A stretch of DNA of 8,357 bases from Bacteroidales bacterium (GCA_021647685.1 JAKIUH010000182.1:1-8357); one strand, 5' to 3'; shown: positions 1 through 6,635, numbered from the stretch's first letter. Notes: generated by a model not told the origin, from the sequence alone. Program-made: numbers and translations.

Positions 1-185
1 ATAAAAGCTTTTAAGCCTTCAAAAGCTTGCTGCCCATAGTGCAATGCAGTAGCAGCAATATGAATATCAACATGTTCCGATGAGGAAAGTTCTAACGAAC
101 CCCATTTTCCGTTGCGGTAATAAGTACGTACATTATAATCGGTTTTAATATAGCCGAAAGGTAAATTTTTCCAATCAATTTCCAT
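1..185 (-). CDS. ilvE: Branched-chain amino acid aminotransferase, N-terminal part (cut by window edge)
   Basis: Read on the minus strand from ATG at 185, the frame stays open for 61 codons to the window edge. It begins MEIDWKNLPFGYIKTDY and contains HIAATALHYGQQAFEGLKAF-type sequence at residues 42-61, the conserved N-terminal segment of fold-type IV PLP transaminases of the IlvE group. The enzyme interconverts leucine, isoleucine and valine with their 2-oxo acids, using glutamate/2-oxoglutarate, in the cytoplasm. The catalytic lysine lies in the missing part. The start is preceded by an A-rich leader without a Shine-Dalgarno site and by a TACCTTTG box, as is usual in Bacteroidota. It is transcribed divergently from the stress-protein gene. 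The family call is strong; assignment to IlvE over related class IV transaminases rests on the N-terminus only. Confidence 0.88.
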   Translation of the reverse strand, partial: MEIDWKNLPFGYIKTDYNVRTYYRNGKWGSLELSSSEHVDIHIAATALHYGQQAFEGLKAF

Positions 186-214
186 AGTACATTAATTTTA
201 GTTTTATTTTTCTC

Positions 215-222
215 CAAAGGTA
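215..222 (-). promoter_or_regulatory. Bacteroidota-type -7 box (TACCTTTG) for ilvE
   Basis: The minus strand reads TACCTTTG, an exact match to the TAnnTTTG -7 element of Bacteroidota housekeeping promoters. It lies about 30 bases before the ilvE start, giving a short A-rich leader. No TTTG -33 element is found at the usual 19-21 base spacing, so this is a half-supported promoter. Confidence 0.45.
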
Positions 223-358
223 AGGATAATCTTAAAATTTAAAGATTTTAAAAACTGTTTTCCGACAATTTTTTATATTTTCTATCAATTTATTTTTTTA
301 TTTTTTTCTATTTTAAAAAATTTCCACTAAATTAGTAAAAAATTTGTAAGAAAAAGTT

Positions 359-366
359 TATATTTG
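359..366 (+). promoter_or_regulatory. Possible -7 box (TATATTTG) for the stress-protein gene
   Basis: TATATTTG matches the TAnnTTTG element exactly and would give a leader of roughly 100 bases before the ATG at 478. The nearest upstream TTTG (343-346) is only 12 bases away, too close for a canonical -33 box, so the match may be chance in this AT-rich DNA. Confidence 0.3.
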
Positions 367-477
367 AACAATTACATTTAACACTGCTTTGTTAATTTGT
401 TCGTTTTATGTCTATTATGGCACATTGCTTGTTAAATATTGTTTAAGAAATTAATTAGACCTTTTAAATATAAAACT

Positions 478-1311
478 ATGAAAGGAAATAGACCGATTTT
501 AGTACCTTGGGATTTTTCACAGGTTGCAGGATATGCTCTGGAACATGCAATTGAATTTGCAAAAAAAACCAATGACAATATTGCTTTAATTCACGTAGTG
601 AAAAAAAGTAAGGAAATCGACAATGCAAAAAGTAAATTGCAAGAAATTGTTGATCAAACAAAAGAAAAATATGGAATTGAGCCTTCTATTATTGTACGCG
701 AAGGAAGTATTTTTACTGCGATAAGTGATGCTGTTGAAGACCTTAATGCCAGCTTGGTAGTTATGGGAACACACGGTATTAAAGGAATGCAGAAATTTAC
801 AGGCAGCTGGGCTCTTAAAGTTATTGCCGGTTCAAAAGCTCCTTTTGTTGTTGTTCAAGATGCTCCACACGAGGAACTGAAGAACATTGTTTTCCCTGTT
901 GATTTTAAAAAAGAACAAAAAGAAAAATTGGTTTGGGCGGCTTTCCTTAACGAGTTATACCATACTAAAGTTTACATTGTTTATCAAGACTCTACCGATT
1001 CAAGAATTAAAACAAAAACAAAATCAAATATTGTTTTTTCAAAAAGCTATTTAGCTGATAAAGGAGCAGAATTTGAGATTGTAAAACTTCCCGGTGACAA
1101 AAGCTTAGCAGATGAAACTATTGACTTTGCAAAAGAGTTGCAGTCAAGCATGATTTTGATTATGACTACTAAAAATATAAGTTTTCAAGATTATGTGTTA
1201 GGTGCGGATGAACAACAAATTATTGCTAATCCTGAAAAAATTCTTGTTATGTGCGTTAATCCCAAAAAAGGAACGGCTAAATATGGTGGATTTAGTGCTT
1301 CAGGAGGTTGA
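478..1311 (+). CDS. Universal stress protein, tandem UspA-like domains
   Basis: The 277-residue product carries two UspA-type alpha/beta domains. The first (about residues 4-127) starts with the typical strand RPILVPWDFS and contains GTHGIKGMQKFTGSWALKVI at about 97-116, a shortened form of the G-x2-G-x9-G-S/T nucleotide-binding loop. The second (about 135-265) begins KNIVFPVDF and lacks a clear nucleotide-binding loop, as often seen in tandem Usp proteins. These are cytoplasmic proteins linked to survival under stress; the substrate cannot be told from sequence. I chose ATG 478 because the domain begins there and an A-rich stretch precedes it; a TTG at 439 would add 13 residues outside the fold. 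The stop codon is TGA, directly followed by a terminator, which shows that this block uses the standard code. Confidence 0.88.
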   Translation: MKGNRPILVPWDFSQVAGYALEHAIEFAKKTNDNIALIHVVKKSKEIDNAKSKLQEIVDQTKEKYGIEPSIIVREGSIFTAISDAVEDLNASLVVMGTHGIKGMQKFTGSWALKVIAGSKAPFVVVQDAPHEELKNIVFPVDFKKEQKEKLVWAAFLNELYHTKVYIVYQDSTDSRIKTKTKSNIVFSKSYLADKGAEFEIVKLPGDKSLADETIDFAKELQSSMILIMTTKNISFQDYVLGADEQQIIANPEKILVMCVNPKKGTAKYGGFSASGG

Positions 1312-1334
1312 TGTTCGGATTTTTTAAAATATAT

Positions 1335-1366
1335 AAAGCTTGTAGTAATTGCTACAAGCTTTTTTT
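1335..1366 (+). terminator. Intrinsic terminator after the stress-protein gene
   Basis: AAAGCTTGTAG (1335-1345) pairs perfectly with CTACAAGCTTT (1352-1362) around a six-base loop, followed by T's to 1366. It lies 24 bases after the stress-protein TGA stop, so that gene is monocistronic and the TGA is a genuine stop. Confidence 0.9.
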
Positions 1367-1380
1367 ATGGCAAAAAATCT

Positions 1381-1411
1381 TTTGTGTAATAATAAAAATT
1401 CTGTATTTTCG
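1381..1411 (+). promoter_or_regulatory. Candidate Bacteroidota promoter for the deoxynucleoside kinase
   Basis: TTTG at 1381-1384 is followed after exactly 19 bases by TATTTTCG (1404-1411), one mismatch from TAnnTTTG. Order and spacing match the Bacteroidota -33/-7 arrangement. It would start transcription some 25 bases before the kinase ATG and just after the preceding terminator. Confidence 0.5.
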
Positions 1412-1440
1412 GATTTTAATTATTTAAAATAAAATTAATT

Positions 1441-2055
1441 ATGCATATTGCGGTAGCAGGAAATATAGGATCAGGGAAAACTACATTAACAGGCTTATTA
1501 GCAAACCATTACAAATGGGACGCACATTATGAAGATGTAGATGACAATCCCTATTTAAACGATTTTTACGATGACATGCAGCGTTGGTCGTTTAATCTTC
1601 AAGTATATTTTCTCAATAGTCGTTTTAACCAAGTATTGGAAATTCGCAAATCCGGAAAAACAGTAATTCAAGACCGTACTATTTATGAAGACGCACACAT
1701 TTTTGCACCCAATCTTCATTCTATGGGATTAATGAGCTCGCGCGATTTTGACAATTATTTTGCACTTTTTAAATTAATGAGTTCACTGGTTGAACCCCCT
1801 GACTTGTTGATTTATTTAAGGGCTTCGGTGCCTACTTTAGTAAATCAAATCCAAAAACGCGGTAGAGATTACGAAAATACAATTCGTTTAGATTATCTGA
1901 CTCATCTGAATAAACGATACGAAGAATGGATAAATACCTATGATTTAGGCAAATTACTAATTCTTGATGTGAACAACTTAAATTTTCAAGATAATTTAAA
2001 AGATTTAAGCTTTATTATAGACCGTATTGATGCTGAAATCCACGGGCTTTTTTAA
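1441..2055 (+). CDS. Deoxynucleoside kinase (dAK/dGK family)
   Basis: The 204-residue length is typical for bacterial deoxynucleoside kinases. The P-loop GNIGSGKTT lies at residues 7-15. DRT at 78-80 sits where this family has its D/E-R-S motif, which contacts the substrate and phosphates. Residues 125-129 (YLRAS) form the conserved strand before the lid, and RGR at 140-142 belongs to the arginine-rich LID. The enzyme phosphorylates deoxynucleosides with a nucleoside triphosphate in the cytoplasm (nucleotide salvage). Whether it prefers deoxyadenosine, deoxyguanosine or both cannot be decided here. It begins after an AT-rich leader without a clear Shine-Dalgarno site, has its own candidate promoter, and is followed by a strong terminator, so it appears to be a single-gene unit. 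Confidence 0.9.
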   Translation: MHIAVAGNIGSGKTTLTGLLANHYKWDAHYEDVDDNPYLNDFYDDMQRWSFNLQVYFLNSRFNQVLEIRKSGKTVIQDRTIYEDAHIFAPNLHSMGLMSSRDFDNYFALFKLMSSLVEPPDLLIYLRASVPTLVNQIQKRGRDYENTIRLDYLTHLNKRYEEWINTYDLGKLLILDVNNLNFQDNLKDLSFIIDRIDAEIHGLF

Positions 2056-2078
2056 ACTTAACAAATTATAAAAAACAA

Positions 2079-2109
2079 GGCTTTGCCAAATTACGGCAAA
2101 GCCGTTTTT
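2079..2109 (+). terminator. Intrinsic terminator after the deoxynucleoside kinase
   Basis: GGCTTTGCC (2079-2087) and GGCAAAGCC (2095-2103) form a perfect nine-base-pair GC-rich stem with a seven-base loop, followed one base later by five T's. It is placed about 24 bases after the kinase stop. Confidence 0.88.
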
Positions 2110-2146
2110 ATATCAAATGAATAACGATAATAGTTCGGTACATTTT

Positions 2147-2178
2147 GACTTGCCAATGTGCTTGCACTTGGCAACGTC
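2147..2178. repeat. Bulged inverted repeat in the kinase-galE spacer
   Basis: GACTTGCCAA (2147-2156) and TTGGCAACGTC (2168-2178) can pair, with GTG/CAC adding three inner pairs around a CTTG loop. The 13-pair stem carries two single-base bulges (T2157, C2175). No T-run follows, so it is not a terminator. It sits about 40 bases after the kinase terminator and 105 bases before galE, and could be an operator (TTGCCAA-N11-TTGGCAA) or a leader RNA structure. Its function is unknown. Confidence 0.5.
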
Positions 2179-2282
2179 TAGATAATAAATAATTTGTAAA
2201 AAAAGAACCAGCCACACAAATGTCTGAATATCAACGATATAAAAAATTTAACGAACAGTTGTAACAATATACACTATTTATA

Positions 2283-3311
2283 ATGAAAAAAAAAGTATTG
2301 ATTACCGGAGGAACCGGATTTATAGGTTCGCATACTGCCGTTGAGTTTATCAACGAAGGCTACAAGGTATTGATTATTGATAATTTATCCAATTCTCAAA
2401 TAGAAGTTTTAAAGGGTATTGAAAAAATCACCGGTATAAAACCCGAATTTTACAATTTTGATTTAACAGATAAACAAAAAACAGAAAACTTTTTTAAAGA
2501 ACATCAAAATATTGACGCAATAATCCATTTTGCTGCTTACAAAGCCGTTGGAGAATCGGTAGAACAACCTTTAAAATATTATCAAAACAACCTGATTTCC
2601 CTGATGAATTTATTGGAAATGATGGACAGATATCAAAGTACATCTTTTGTTTTCTCATCATCATGCACTGTGTATGGCGAGCCGGACGAACTGCCTGTAA
2701 AAGAAAGTACTCCGGTAAAACCGGCAATATCACCCTACGGAAACACTAAACAAATTGCCGAAGAAATTATTCGTGATTACATGAATGTAAAACCAAATCT
2801 AAAATCAATTGCTTTACGATATTTTAACCCCGTAGGTGCACACGAATCGGCTGAAATCGGCGAACTGCCCATTGGTGTACCTGCTAATTTGGTACCTTTT
2901 ATTACACAAACAGCAATAGGCATTCGGAAACAGCTTAGTGTTTTTGGTAATGATTACAATACTCCCGACGGAACAGCTATTCGCGACTACATTCATGTGG
3001 TTGATTTGGCAAAAGCTCATGTTGTTGCCACAAACAGGTTGTTGGAAAATAAAAACAAGAACAATTTTGAAATTTTTAATATCGGCACAGGTACCGGTAT
3101 TTCGGTATTGGAAGTTATCAAATCATTTGAGAAAGTGAGTGGACAAAAGCTCAATTATAAAATTGTTGAAAGACGTGCCGGCGATGTGGAACAAGTATAT
3201 GCTGATACAAGCTATGCCAATATTGAGTTGGGTTGGAAAGCCGAAAAAAGTTTAGATGAAATGATGCTTTCCGCATGGAATTGGGAGAAAAAACTACATT
3301 CAAATCAATAA
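2283..3311 (+). CDS. galE: UDP-glucose 4-epimerase
   Basis: The 342-residue protein is a full-length extended short-chain dehydrogenase. Residues 8-15 (TGGTGFIG) form the NAD-binding loop, FSSSCTVYG at 124-132 supplies the catalytic serine (S127 by alignment with the E. coli pattern), and YGNTK at 152-156 is the catalytic Y-x3-K. RYFNPVGAHESAEIGE (179-194) is the sugar-nucleotide-binding segment characteristic of GalE. It interconverts UDP-glucose and UDP-galactose in the cytoplasm, feeding galactose use and surface polysaccharide synthesis. The ATG follows an AT-rich leader. A lipoprotein gene starts 11 bases after the stop, so the two are probably co-transcribed. Confidence 0.94.
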   Translation: MKKKVLITGGTGFIGSHTAVEFINEGYKVLIIDNLSNSQIEVLKGIEKITGIKPEFYNFDLTDKQKTENFFKEHQNIDAIIHFAAYKAVGESVEQPLKYYQNNLISLMNLLEMMDRYQSTSFVFSSSCTVYGEPDELPVKESTPVKPAISPYGNTKQIAEEIIRDYMNVKPNLKSIALRYFNPVGAHESAEIGELPIGVPANLVPFITQTAIGIRKQLSVFGNDYNTPDGTAIRDYIHVVDLAKAHVVATNRLLENKNKNNFEIFNIGTGTGISVLEVIKSFEKVSGQKLNYKIVERRAGDVEQVYADTSYANIELGWKAEKSLDEMMLSAWNWEKKLHSNQ

Positions 3312-3322
3312 AAAAAAGCATA

Positions 3323-4741
3323 ATGCGTTTAAAATCAATACTATTTATCAGCCTGAGTTTAGGAGTTTTCTTATTGCTTGCTTGCAATAATTCAAATACG
3401 GAAAGTAATAAGGAAAATACCGATAATAAGTTAAATACTTTTATTTATCAAGCCGGAACCTTCCACAAAATAGCTTGCCTGAAAGATAGCAATGAAACTT
3501 ATACCGCTTATTTCCCAAACAGCTATCTTCCGAATAAAAAATTTCCTGTAATTATCGTTTTTGATGCTCATGCACGCGGAAAATTAGCTGCTCGTAAATT
3601 TCAAAAAGCTGCCGATAATTTTGGGTATCTGATTATTGCTTCCAATAATGCAAAAAACGGTTTGCAAACAATTGCTCACACAGTAAATGTTTTATTTGAC
3701 GATGTATTTTCACGATTTAATGTCAATACAAAGCAAATTTACACTGCCGGTTTTTCAGGAGGAGCTAAAATTGCAACATCAATTGCTATACAACAAGGTG
3801 GAATTGCCGGCGTAATTTCTATTGCTGCAGGATTACCCCAAGCCGGACAGCAGATTGATAAATATTTTGATTTTGCCGGAATTGTAGGCATTGATGATTT
3901 CAATTATCTGGAAATGAAAGAACTGGATAAGCAAATGGGAACTTTAGGTTTTAATCACCATCTGTTTGTTACCACTAAAGGACATGAGTGGCCTAATGAT
4001 TCGATTATTAATTCGGCTATTGAATGGATGCAAATTTTATCCATGAAAAAAAGCATTATACCAAACGATGATCATATTATCCGAAATTATATTGAAAACG
4101 TATCGGCGCACATCAATAAATTAATCATAGAAGATAAGATTTACCAAGCAAAACAAGAATACGAAGTTTTTTTAAGCAGCTTGAAAGGCTTGATTGATAT
4201 CAAAGAATACCAAAAAAGCTATACAGCACTATTAAAAAATCCAAACATTAAAAAACAACAAGCTGAATTAAAAAAAATAGCAGAACAAGAAGGCACAAAA
4301 CAACAAGCTTATTTAAACTATTTTAAAAACGGACAGTACAATAAATTAACACAAGAAATTGAGCTGCAAAGAAAAAATATCTTGAAAAAAGATTTTGCAA
4401 AAAAGCATTCGGCACAGCGTTTAATCAATTACATCAATATGCTATCCTATTTATTTACGGATAGTTATATTAAGCAGAATAATTTACAACAAGCGGTAAA
4501 TGTTTTAAGAATTTATAAACTTGCCGATAAAAATAATCCCGATGTTTATTTTTTTGAAGCAAGTATATACGATAAAAAAGCAAAGGATAAAAAAGCAATT
4601 TCATCATTACAAAAAGCGGTTAATTTAGATTTTTCTGATGCGGAAAGATTATACAATCCTTTATATTTTAAGCATATTACTACGCTGCCCGAATTTGATT
4701 TGATTGTTCAAAAAGCAAAAAAGAATTTTGATAATGAGTAA
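3323..4741 (+). CDS. Lipoprotein with alpha/beta-hydrolase domain and TPR-like C-terminus
   Basis: The 472-residue product begins with a lipoprotein signal: MRLK, a hydrophobic stretch, and the lipobox LLAC with the acylated cysteine at residue 21. Residues about 60-245 look like an esterase-type alpha/beta hydrolase: strand FPVIIVFDAHARGK, nucleophile elbow GFSGG with Ser145, a candidate acid at Asp191/192 (GIDDF), and His221 in KGHEWP. The rest is helical and Lys/Gln-rich; residues about 410-455 resemble a tetratricopeptide repeat (DVYFFEAS, then AISSLQKAVNLD). An envelope-anchored hydrolase is the inference; the substrate is unknown. I chose ATG 3323 because the signal peptide starts there; the upstream ATG at 3275 lies inside galE. 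The 11-base gap to galE and the overlap with the next start suggest one operon. Confidence 0.78.
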   Translation: MRLKSILFISLSLGVFLLLACNNSNTESNKENTDNKLNTFIYQAGTFHKIACLKDSNETYTAYFPNSYLPNKKFPVIIVFDAHARGKLAARKFQKAADNFGYLIIASNNAKNGLQTIAHTVNVLFDDVFSRFNVNTKQIYTAGFSGGAKIATSIAIQQGGIAGVISIAAGLPQAGQQIDKYFDFAGIVGIDDFNYLEMKELDKQMGTLGFNHHLFVTTKGHEWPNDSIINSAIEWMQILSMKKSIIPNDDHIIRNYIENVSAHINKLIIEDKIYQAKQEYEVFLSSLKGLIDIKEYQKSYTALLKNPNIKKQQAELKKIAEQEGTKQQAYLNYFKNGQYNKLTQEIELQRKNILKKDFAKKHSAQRLINYINMLSYLFTDSYIKQNNLQQAVNVLRIYKLADKNNPDVYFFEASIYDKKAKDKKAISSLQKAVNLDFSDAERLYNPLYFKHITTLPEFDLIVQKAKKNFDNE

Positions 4742-4830
4742 AACCAAAAGCAAATATTACGGAGAAATTGAAAAAAAGCCGATTATAAAACTTTTACGCT
4801 TTTATTTTAAAAATCTTGGAAATATTTTCC
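4734..4830 (+). CDS. 5' fragment of an unidentified gene, cut at the junction
   Basis: An ATG at 4734 overlaps the lipoprotein stop by eight bases (ATGAGTAA), a typical translational-coupling arrangement. It opens MSKTKSKYYGEIEKKPII, followed by LLRFYFKNLGNIF, a basic start running into what may be a membrane-proximal helix. Beyond about 4830 the frame enters DNA that encodes a recoded pilin on the other strand, and the remaining codons to a TAA-type stop at 4889 look like chance. The family is not recognisable from about 33 residues. Confidence 0.5.
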
Positions 4831-4839
4831 CCTGTTTTT
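4742..4839. other. Junction between standard-code and TGA-recoded DNA
   Basis: Upstream, genes stop at TGA or TAA in a Bacteroidota-like style. From 4839 rightwards the minus strand codes a pilin only if TGA is sense. Both genes meeting here are incomplete: the plus-strand gene loses its 3' end and the minus-strand pilin loses its C-terminus (its frame would end artificially at TAA 4796-4794). I see no insertion-sequence end, tRNA or obvious repeat at the join. The exact breakpoint is probably 4800-4839 but cannot be fixed by eye. Confidence 0.7.
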
Positions 4840-5204
4840 CAGTAAGAATAATAAGAGTTAGTTTTTGGGTCAAGAGGAAGAACATCTAAATATTTTTTAG
4901 GTAATATGTCTTCTGTAATACTTCCATAAACTCAAAAAGTTTCAGTGTCTGAATATGAGTGAGAATAACTAGTATCTATCTTGTAAAAGTTTGTATTTCA
5001 TCAAGGCATAGGTAGTGAGTTGTTTTCTTGTGCGTAAGATTCTAAAGCGTTGTTTATAGTCTTAATGTCGGAGATTATTTTTGTGTTGTCTATGTTGTCT
5101 TTGTAGCCTTGATTAATTGATAGTCATATAACAGCAAGGAGTGTAATAATTGCTATAGTTATAATTATTTCTACAAATGAAAATGCTTTTTTGGAGTTTT
5201 GCAT
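4839..5204 (-). CDS. Type IV pilin-like protein read with TGA as glycine (genetic code 25), C-terminus lost
   Basis: From ATG at 5204 the minus strand encodes 122 codons with no TAA or TAG but five in-frame TGA codons (27, 68, 69, 91, 122). The N-terminus KKAFSFVEIIITIAIITLLA is a type III prepilin signal: cleavage after Ala7, Phe at +1, Glu12 at +5, then a hydrophobic helix. The tail LDVLPLDPKTNSYYSY followed by TGA-K-T matches the pseudopilin end, where YxYGK is expected, so TGA as glycine fits better than tryptophan. It would be an inner-membrane-anchored pilin or pseudopilin of a type IV pilus or competence system. GGN glycines also occur (33, 94). A standard-code gene caller misses this gene completely. 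The start has no obvious Shine-Dalgarno site. Confidence 0.85.
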
Positions 5205-5270
5205 ATGGTAAATTTATGTAATAAAATTTAGGAGTGGTTTTAGTTTAATGTTTTTTTTGGATTTTGGAAG

Positions 5271-5289
5271 TTAGTTTTTAGAAAACTAA
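5271..5289. repeat. Perfect 8-base inverted repeat between divergent pilin and integrase genes
   Basis: TTAGTTTT (5271-5278) and AAAACTAA (5282-5289) are perfect arms around TAG. It is AT-only apart from one G/C pair per arm and is followed by A's rather than T's on the plus strand, so it is not a plus-strand terminator. It may be an operator, or simply chance in AT-rich DNA. Confidence 0.35.
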
Positions 5290-5328
5290 AAAAGAATTTT
5301 GAAATTTGTATATTATAGTTTGAATTAT

Positions 5329-5348
5329 GGTTACTAATAGGTTACTAA
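5329..5348 (+). repeat. Tandem GGTTACTAA repeat directly before the integrase start
   Basis: GGTTACTAA occurs at 5329-5337 and again at 5340-5348, an 11-base period (about one helical turn), ending two bases before the preferred ATG at 5351. It could be a recombinase or excisionase binding site or part of an attachment site. The placement is suggestive but there are only two copies. Confidence 0.4.
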
Positions 5349-5350
5349 AA

Positions 5351-6454
5351 ATGAACTACATTAACTCCAAAAAATACGGGTCTTCCGTACAGCTTTACAC
5401 AAAACTAAATGGCGATATTTCGTATTATATCACATATAAAGATGAAAATAATAAACTTAAACGAGCTAAAATAGGCGATAAATCTAAAGGGATTAATGAA
5501 CATTTTTGTTTTCAAAAACGAAATGAAGTAATTAATAGTATTAGATTAGGTACAGAAGTACCAATCAAACATAAAAAACAAGTGGGAGTTTTATTTGATA
5601 CTGTAGCTCAAAAATATTTTGATGATATGCTTTTGCACTCTACCCAAACTAGTATAAAAGATAGAAGAAATAAATACAAAAAACATCTATACGACATTTT
5701 TGGAGAGCAACCAGTAAATAGGATAACTTCTGATGATTTAGAAAAATTACAAAGAGATAAGATTAAAACTCTATCAGCAAAAACAGTTAATCAAATCACA
5801 GAATTTTTTAGCACAATATTTAATTATGGTATTAGAAAAGATTTATGTAAAACTATTAACCCAGCTACAAAGATAAAACGATTTAAAATAGATAACACAA
5901 GAGAAAGATTTTTAGATACTGGAGAGATAGAAGAAATTTTTGAAGTATTACAAGATAATGAGATTTTAACAATTTTTGTAAAATTAGGTTTAACAACAGG
6001 TGCAAGACTTGAAAGTATTTTACATATTCAAAAAAAACATATAAATCTTGCTACAAAATCAGTAACACTACATGACTTTAAAAATAACGATACATATAAA
6101 GGTTTTTTAACTGATGAAATGCTTGATTTTATAAAACCAAAATTAAAGAGTATGAGAGCAAATGACTACATAGTAAGTTTAACAGGCGAAAAGTTTACTG
6201 CTAGACAAATACAAAGTAGATTAAAACCTAAAATAGATAAGTTATTTAACATTGAACTTGAAAAAGATGATAGAAAAAATAGAGTTGTAATACATACTCT
6301 AAGGCATACATTCGCTTCACATCTAGCAATACAAGGAACACCGATTTTTACAATTCAAAAACTTATGAACCATAAAGACATAAAGCAAACTATGAGATAT
6401 GCAAAATTAGCCCCTGATAGTGGTAGAGAATTTGTGAATGATTTGTACAGATAA
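5351..6454 (+). CDS. Tyrosine recombinase / phage-type integrase
   Basis: The 367-residue protein has the complete catalytic set: Arg219 in TTGARLES, Lys244 in the beta-hairpin, His315 and Arg318 in HTLRHTFASHL, His341 in MNHKDIKQTMRYA, and the nucleophile Tyr350. Residues 1-75 form a beta-rich arm-binding-like start, and about 78-165 a SAM-like core-binding domain (FDTVAQKYFDD, then the helices around SDDLEKLQRDKI). It cuts and rejoins DNA at short attachment sites and should drive integration of the element carrying it. I prefer ATG 5351 because the conserved N-terminus begins there; ATG 5327 would add eight residues from the direct repeats. All 15 glycines are GGN and the stop is TAA, so it reads the same in codes 11 and 25. 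The style recalls Campylobacterota integrases, which is an impression only. Confidence 0.93.
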   Translation: MNYINSKKYGSSVQLYTKLNGDISYYITYKDENNKLKRAKIGDKSKGINEHFCFQKRNEVINSIRLGTEVPIKHKKQVGVLFDTVAQKYFDDMLLHSTQTSIKDRRNKYKKHLYDIFGEQPVNRITSDDLEKLQRDKIKTLSAKTVNQITEFFSTIFNYGIRKDLCKTINPATKIKRFKIDNTRERFLDTGEIEEIFEVLQDNEILTIFVKLGLTTGARLESILHIQKKHINLATKSVTLHDFKNNDTYKGFLTDEMLDFIKPKLKSMRANDYIVSLTGEKFTARQIQSRLKPKIDKLFNIELEKDDRKNRVVIHTLRHTFASHLAIQGTPIFTIQKLMNHKDIKQTMRYAKLAPDSGREFVNDLYR

Positions 6455-6538
6455 TTATTACTCACTGCGAAAGCTTACAAAATGCAATGAAGTAAGTCGT
6501 GGATGAGTCAGCAAACGGAGTGCGGTAGGTTTTTTAAA
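6455..6538 (+). other. GC-richer unexplained patch after the integrase
   Basis: The 287 bases between the integrase and the ORF6N gene hold no convincing gene. Roughly 6461-6530 is clearly richer in G and C than its surroundings and contains short, loosely repeated units (GCGAAAGCTTAC, GCAATGAAGTAAG, GCAAACGGAGTGC). A weak stem CTTAC/GTAAG (6474-6478 with 6492-6496) is possible, and a T-run sits at 6529-6535. It may be an attachment-site remnant, a small RNA or a 3' end of transferred DNA. I cannot assign a class; it lacks tRNA features. Confidence 0.35.
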
Positions 6539-6571
6539 TAATTTGCGGTCGAAAGTTTATACCGCAAATTA
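6539..6571. repeat. Perfect 11-base inverted repeat (TAATTTGCGGT / ACCGCAAATTA)
   Basis: The arms 6539-6549 and 6561-6571 match perfectly around an 11-base loop. No T-run follows on the plus strand, so terminator function for the integrase is doubtful. Its TTTGCGGT half resembles the TTGCGACC half-site of the palindromes further on, but the spacing differs. Confidence 0.5.
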
Positions 6572-6590
6572 CAATGAAGATAAGTATTAA

Positions 6591-6621
6591 AACTTGAGGT
6601 CGCATATTGCGACTTCAAGTT
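6591..6621. repeat. Palindrome copy 1 of the GGTCRCA/TGYGACC family
   Basis: Arms AACTTGAGGTCGCA (6591-6604) and TGCGACTTCAAGTT (6608-6621) pair over 14 positions around TAT, with one G-T mismatch that would be a wobble in RNA. The centre is 44 bases before that of copy 2. No T-run follows, so it is not a terminator. It lies upstream of the ORF6N promoter. Confidence 0.75.
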
Positions 6622-6635
6622 ACAGCTAGATAATT

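Larger units (their letters stand above)
186..477. other. Gene-free divergent intergenic region, very AT-rich
   Basis: This 292-base spacer separates divergently transcribed ilvE and the stress-protein gene. It is dominated by A and T runs (for example around 240-350) and has no open frame with recognisable protein content. The only signals I can support are the ilvE-side TACCTTTG box and a TATATTTG box on the plus strand. The long A/T tracts may curve the DNA, but nothing more specific is visible. Confidence 0.6.

Noticed and set aside
439..477. TTG start 13 codons upstream for the stress protein
   Set aside because: The added residues lie outside the Usp fold. The ATG at 478 has the usual A-rich leader and starts just before the first strand.
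1309..1440. Reading TGA at 1309 as glycine and extending the stress protein
   Set aside because: The extension runs through a perfect intrinsic terminator and gives a sequence without protein character. TGA is a stop in this block.
3275..3322. Upstream ATG at 3275 for the lipoprotein
   Set aside because: It lies inside galE and would place 16 charged residues before a clear lipoprotein signal peptide.
4839..5204. Code 4 (TGA = Trp) or a pseudogene as explanation for the in-frame TGAs
   Set aside because: Adjacent TGA-TGA and the YSY-TGA-K context favour glycine. No TAA, TAG or frameshift occurs, and a second independent gene shows the same TGA-only pattern.
6464..6512. Hammerhead-like pieces (GAAA, GTC, GGATGAG) in the GC-rich patch
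   Set aside because: The required CTGATGA core and a supporting stem II are absent, so no ribozyme fold can be drawn.
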